Shown piece by piece: positions 59,901 to 64,000 of a stretch of 64,000 nt of DNA. The translations under genes and the position numbers were made by a program. The first letter of the stretch is position 1, and each line of letters starts with the position of its first letter. Under the pieces are notes generated by a model. It saw only the letters and a list, made by a program, of their open reading frames with translations, was not told the origin of the DNA and ran no database searches. Source of the stretch: Macrocybe gigantea (lineage: Eukaryota; Basidiomycota; Agaricomycetes; Agaricales; Callistosporiaceae); contig SJRY01000293.1 in the NCBI GenBank assembly GCA_011319805.1, positions 62,001-126,000 on the forward strand, written 5' to 3'.

Positions 59901-60267
59901 CTTCTGGCCCGCCCAATCAACACGGAGGGTCCTATCTAAGAGGGTCAATCCTTCGTTATTGATCTTGTCGTATGCGGCTTGTGCGTCTTCCTTGATTGCG
60001 AATGAGACATAACCAACGCCTTTGGAAATACCAGTTTCATGCTCCGTGACGACAAAAGCCCTCCGGACAGGTGCTATGTCAGAGAAAAGAGTTTGTAGGT
60101 CGACAGAGGTCGCAGTGAACGGCAGGTTCGAAACGAAGAGCGTTGACCTAAAATGCTCCAGACAGAATGAGATCGGGCATTTCCCCCCTTCCCCGAAGCT
60201 TACCCATGAGACGTTAATTGCGCGGTATCTTCCTCACGATCTTTCGCTTTCCAAGACTCGCAGCCAT
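56968..60267 (-). CDS. NOP4: Nucleolar RNA-binding protein NOP4 (RBM28 family)
   Basis: Nop4 is an essential yeast nucleolar factor for 60S subunit biogenesis. Successive RRMs are seen: STLFVSNLPFTATSVDLQTL; TIIVSGLPPSIDSKALWKKF; SRLIVRNLPFDITEQDLRAI; TTLFIRNVPFDATEDELRTL with RSRGTGFACF; and a C-terminal one with RSKGYGFIEMYKHADALRVL. A long Asp/Glu-rich region precedes RRM4 (~58,900-58,660). The end is Lys-rich (RKRMERKAKKVKAKR) with TGA at 56968. The start MAASLGK at 60265-60267 needs one extra A at 60248-60250. Two further one-base gaps are at 59200-59203 and 57676-57680. It converges with HTS1. Confidence 0.9.
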
Positions 60268-60388
60268 GGTGAGATGCTCGAGGTGTAATAGAGTGTTCAC
60301 AATCCCGTAGCTAAAAATTTTGATGCAATCTATTTGTGGCTTTACACACTCTACAAAACAGACTACGACAACCGCGGGTAAGGAAAAA

Positions 60389-62696
60389 CTATACGCTCAA
60401 AGATCCTTCCACAAATGAAATGAGAGCATATCTGGAGGGTAAAGTCACCGGTGCTATTCGGTGCAGCTGTTATTTTCCTCACCTTCCATCCACTCTCCAA
60501 GCTTGTCCGCTTTTCTCGAGCTGTTCGACGACATCCTTAGGGACACCAACCACGACATCAGCTTTATTGGTGCGAAGACTCAAGAGAGGGAAGGCCCCCG
60601 CTAATGGTCCTGTGTCAGAAAATGTAGCGTATCAGAGAGGTGTAAGCCTTTGTGCGTATTGAACTTACCGATTGCGGTGGAGAATGGGGTCCATGAAGGC
60701 CAACGAATATCACCTGTCAATCTGAAAAATGTGCGCATGACATCGGAACGCTCCCAACGCAGCAAAGACAAAAGAAAACTACTTACTTTCGATAGCTGCG
60801 AACAATGTATAGTTAAAAGAACAACCGAAACCCAGGAATTACTTACTTGAGGTCTCCCTGCGCATGTGAACGCGTCAATAGCAGGCCTAGAAATAACTCA
60901 ACAATCCTAACCTTAAAAATGACGAGATCGCTTTTCCTCAAGGTCGAAAACAGGGCAGGATCACGGTCAGCTAGATTCCAATACGGATAGGGCGTCGTCC
61001 AGAACTCAGCCAAGGAAGCCTCGTTGGACGGACCCAATTCCGTGGAGACAGGAACCGACAGACTGAAAATACCCCGATCGATATACGACTGCCAGCGAGC
61101 CACCATCTGCTTTAGATGTTCCGGCGGAAGTATCTGCTGTCGATTTTTCATCGACTGCGTAAAAAACGAAGGATCCAAGAGGGACGAAATGGTTTCCGAA
61201 AAATCAGCGGGCGTCACATCCGAGACGAACCATGGTATAAGCTTTGGACTTTGTACCAGTTAATCCATTAGCAGCGCGGAATACATGCATTACTCACTGG
61301 AAGTATACTTTCGACACATGAGAGGTATAGGACACCAGGAAATCAGCGAAAACTAGGTCGGTAAACAGCTTTATGATGCGTCAGTAAATTATATGAAGCG
61401 GCAACATGGCCTTCACCTCAAAACCGGCTAACAAGAAAAATTATTTGAGTAAGAAATACTCATTCAAAGAATGAGATCGTACCATTATCCAGTATAAAAT
61501 CGACTCTTCCGCTTTTCAATGACTTGACGTGTTGCCAAACTGCATCTTGATCGTCTTTGAGGATAAACTTCTGACGGGCTGCTTGAGCGTCCTTTCCGAC
61601 AGCTTGCAAGTGCTCGATGTCTGCAGCGGACATGTGTGTGAGCAACGAAAGGTCCTGTAAACAGCATACATGTACCGCGTCCGATGAAATAACAGCAACT
61701 CGTACCGTGGCATTTCCCCTGCGAAGATCAAGTTTGCACTCGATGATTAGAACGAATTGCATAACCCTCACCATAGACACATCTGCAACATTTCTTTGAA
61801 CAGGATGGCCACCTTGTCAGAGTCCAAGATGGCCTTTTCGACCTCTAATTCATGCATTGTATTGGCGATTTCTTGACACGTTTTCAGATCAGTCTATCAC
61901 ACAGAAATTACATCAACAGAAAACGCACGAAAGATAGAAGTTCCGGATTGTTGAAAAGTACGAATTTTCTGTGCATGAAAAGGGTCATAGGTACGCCAGT
62001 GCTTGCTCATTGCGAAAAAAGAGCGTAGAAATCGGTAACTGATTAAATGTCTTGATCCTGAATTCCCTGCATCAGACGGATATAACGCACAGATAGCATC
62101 TAATACAGGTGAAGGCTTGTGAGCCACGTCAAACTTGGCAATTGAAGAACCGTTTACTCTGCGTATAGCCATGGTGCCGTAAACCAGGTGTTTTTGCTTG
62201 CTTTGGCGAGCCGATCCAACTCTTCGTTATAGAGTTGAACGTGTGCCTCGCTGTCCGCTGGAAGCGGGCTGCCATAGTGGTAAGCGTTACGGCGGATGAA
62301 AAGTAGCGTTTGTAGGGCAATTAGTACTGACACCAGCGCGTGGTCTCTGCCCATCTCGTATTTCAGCTTGCTGATTTTCTCGATGATGGATTTGCCTTCC
62401 GCAACCTTCTCGGAGACGTCTGCATCGACGGACTTGGAGTCCATCATCAGAGCATGGCATGAGTTGTGAAGCTGATCGATGACACCAGTGATGATAACGG
62501 GCCATCGCTTGACAACGGTCTCATAACTGTGTTAGGACATCTATCAAAATGGATCCCGAGTCACATCCAGACATTATAAAGTAGCCTACGCGAAACTAAC
62601 AGACGTCAGGCAAGCGAACTTTCTGTAATTGACGATGATCCTTTACCAGGCTTTATCTATAGGATCATACGGTGCATATTTCGGCTGGAAGAGCAT
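60389..62696 (-). CDS. DUF89-family damage-control phosphatase
   Basis: Proteins of this family (ARMT1, yeast YMR027W) are metal-dependent phosphatases thought to remove damaged sugar phosphates. The start MLFQPKYAPYDPIDKA at 62696 leads to YETVVKRWPVIITGVIDQLH. Core motifs are VDFILDNAGFELFTDLVFA, carrying the metal-site Asp-Asn region, near 61,500-61,380, and GDLNYRKLTGDIRWP near 60,850-60,710. The C-terminus reads YALISFVEGSLSV with TAG at 60389. About nine introns are inferred. The frame is intact through all motifs checked. Confidence 0.9.
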
Positions 62697-62922
62697 GGCA
62701 AGCGGGGCACCTGGTCGCGGTAGAGGATGAAGTTACTGCTGATGCTGTGGCACGTCAAATGACACTATAGTCAAGGACGCAAGATGCTGTTGAGCCCTAC
62801 TCAGTGCTTACAGCCACGTGCCCCGGAACGGGACGCGTTTGGCGCGATCGTCACAGATGGATGACCAGTCACACACTCAAAGTCAGCCAACCTGAACTCA
62901 TCCCTTCAGCCCATCTCTAATC
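62697..62922. promoter_or_regulatory. Divergent region, DUF89 gene and right-edge gene
   Basis: These 226 bp lie between two start codons. No TATA box is evident. GTCACACACT and CCACGTGCC (62,815-62,823) are possible sites; the latter contains CACGTG. Confidence 0.35.
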
Positions 62923-63805
62923 ATGGACTCATTCACAACTCTCATATCTTATCTTCAAAACAACCATCCTATTATCGATGCTCAAGGTCACTCAATGCTC
63001 ACATCTTTCTGTTCAAGTCCGGATGTGCAGCCAGTCCTTGAACGCTTCAAGGCCATCTACTGTCCAGAATACCCGATCTCAGAGAACGAGTACATCATGT
63101 CTTGCCAAGAGATCCTCATTATACTTTTCCGTTCTCAGACGGATGGCCAGAACGACTTTTTGTACACGGTAACGCTCACGATTTCCATTGCCTTAGTAGT
63201 CGCCTGAGATCTTGCACCAGCTCATTGATGTTGTCGAGGTAAATTCGTCTTGTGCCCACTCTAGACCTCCTCGCCCAACCCTACACAGCTCGCCGTTATC
63301 ACATTCATCACGAAAGTGTTCCCCACTATTATTGCGGGAAGGACAAACGGCCTGGTTTCCAGCCTGCCTGGCAGCGCTACCATGACCCTATCATTGCTTG
63401 AATCTATCGACGCATTTATCTTCAAACATGACGCGGACTACATTGTGCAGTGTAAGTCATGCATGAACAAGACAATACATTGCTCAACCCGAATAGTTCG
63501 AATGGCAGCCGTTTACCAACTCCTTCGCGACAGGCAAGACATCCTTCTCTATTTTGCCCTGAATTACAATCCATTTGGCGCTCCAAATGCACCGGACAAA
63601 TCAATTCTCTATGATCCTGGAGTGGACTATGCCGTTCGCCAACCTGGAATTCTGTTCCGTGAGAGAACAACTGACCCTGCTTTGCAAAACGTGTTGCAAC
63701 CTGGCAATCTTCTGTCCTCTTCGCTTTTCTCATTATCAGCTGGCTACGATTCTGCCATCATTTCCCAACAGCAGACTTGAGCATCGCATCGAATCCACAC
63801 GATGA
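62923..63805 (+). CDS. Unrecognised protein at the right edge
   Basis: The start MDSFTTLISYLQNNHPIIDA is followed by introns that join in phase: FLYT to ILHQLIDVVE (acceptor near 63,209), then to LAVITFITKVFPTIIAGRT, and VQ to FRMAAVYQLLRDRQDILLYF (63,451-63,496). If the segment 63,681-63,729 (GTGTTGC donor, TATCAG acceptor) is also an intron, the protein ends LATILPSFPNSRLEHRIEST with TGA at 63803-63805. Without it, the frame stops at 63780 after IISQQQT. A further open stretch (MAESTTLQNVLGAH, then ELWEILSGFNDLDRSF) reaches the window end and could be the next exon. I do not recognise a domain. Confidence 0.5.
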
Positions 63806-64000
63806 GATGGCTGAGTCTACCACCCTTCAAAATGTCCTCGGCGCCCATACTGGCAACGACCATCTACTGCCCCTGGGACCGTACTCCACACATGGACATC
63901 CGACCGACAACCTGATCATGGAAAATCAGAATCAGAGTGCTGAGGGGGAACTCTGGGAGATCTTGTCTGGCTTCAATGATCTTGATCGATCCTTCCTCTC

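Overview
The window looks like a piece of an Agaricomycete (mushroom-forming basidiomycete) genome. The genes are short and tightly packed and are split by many ~45-70 bp GT-AG introns. Several protein families are typical of Agaricomycetes: KDZ transposon relics, a fruit-body-type secreted protein, a multi-intron kinase-like protein that I recall as typical of the group, and an inverted pair of multipass membrane proteins. The species cannot be read from the sequence.

The window has two compartments with a sharp border near 15.1 kb. Positions 1 to ~15,100 form a transposon island, strongly CpG-depleted and full of stop-riddled relics. It holds: (i) a gypsy-type LTR at the left edge joined to the 3' half of a Ty1/copia element with an intact 531-codon pol frame and a 3' LTR; (ii) an inverted LTR pair of the same gypsy family (3077-3914); (iii) a tRNA-derived SINE-like head; (iv) the C-terminal relic of a KDZ transposase; (v) an AT-rich satellite-like array; (vi) an antisense RNase H fragment of another gypsy element; and (vii) a nearly full-length but dead Ty3/gypsy chromovirus (7325-13725) with gag, protease, RT, RNase H, integrase and a C-terminal chromodomain.

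From 15,141 to the right end there are 19 gene models. In order they are: exportin CSE1 (-), an HRP1-like hnRNP (-), a VHS/GAT adaptor (-), a GH3 NagZ-like enzyme (-), a WW protein (-), a universal stress protein (+), a GEN1/YEN1 Holliday-junction resolvase (+), tuberin TSC2 (-), a fruit-body-type secreted protein (-), an NCS1 nucleobase/nucleoside permease (-), a protein kinase with a C1-like zinc domain (+), a multi-exon protein with an MLKL-N-terminal-like helical domain plus kinase-like region (-), a double-hotdog acyl-CoA thioesterase (-), two convergent paralogous membrane proteins (+/-), histidyl-tRNA synthetase (+), ribosome biogenesis factor NOP4 (-), a DUF89 damage-control phosphatase (-), and an unrecognised gene at the right edge (+). 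Most are housekeeping genes with no shared pathway. Themes that recur are nuclear transport and RNA handling (CSE1, HRP1, NOP4), TOR signalling (TSC2) and DNA repair (GEN1).

At least eight apparent one-base deletions lie in or beside A/C runs of four genes, including NOP4, which is essential in yeast. Adding one base at each site restores the family sequence. The simplest reading is homopolymer under-calling in the assembly, not pseudogenes. Exon borders below were inferred by eye and gene spans run from start codon to stop codon.
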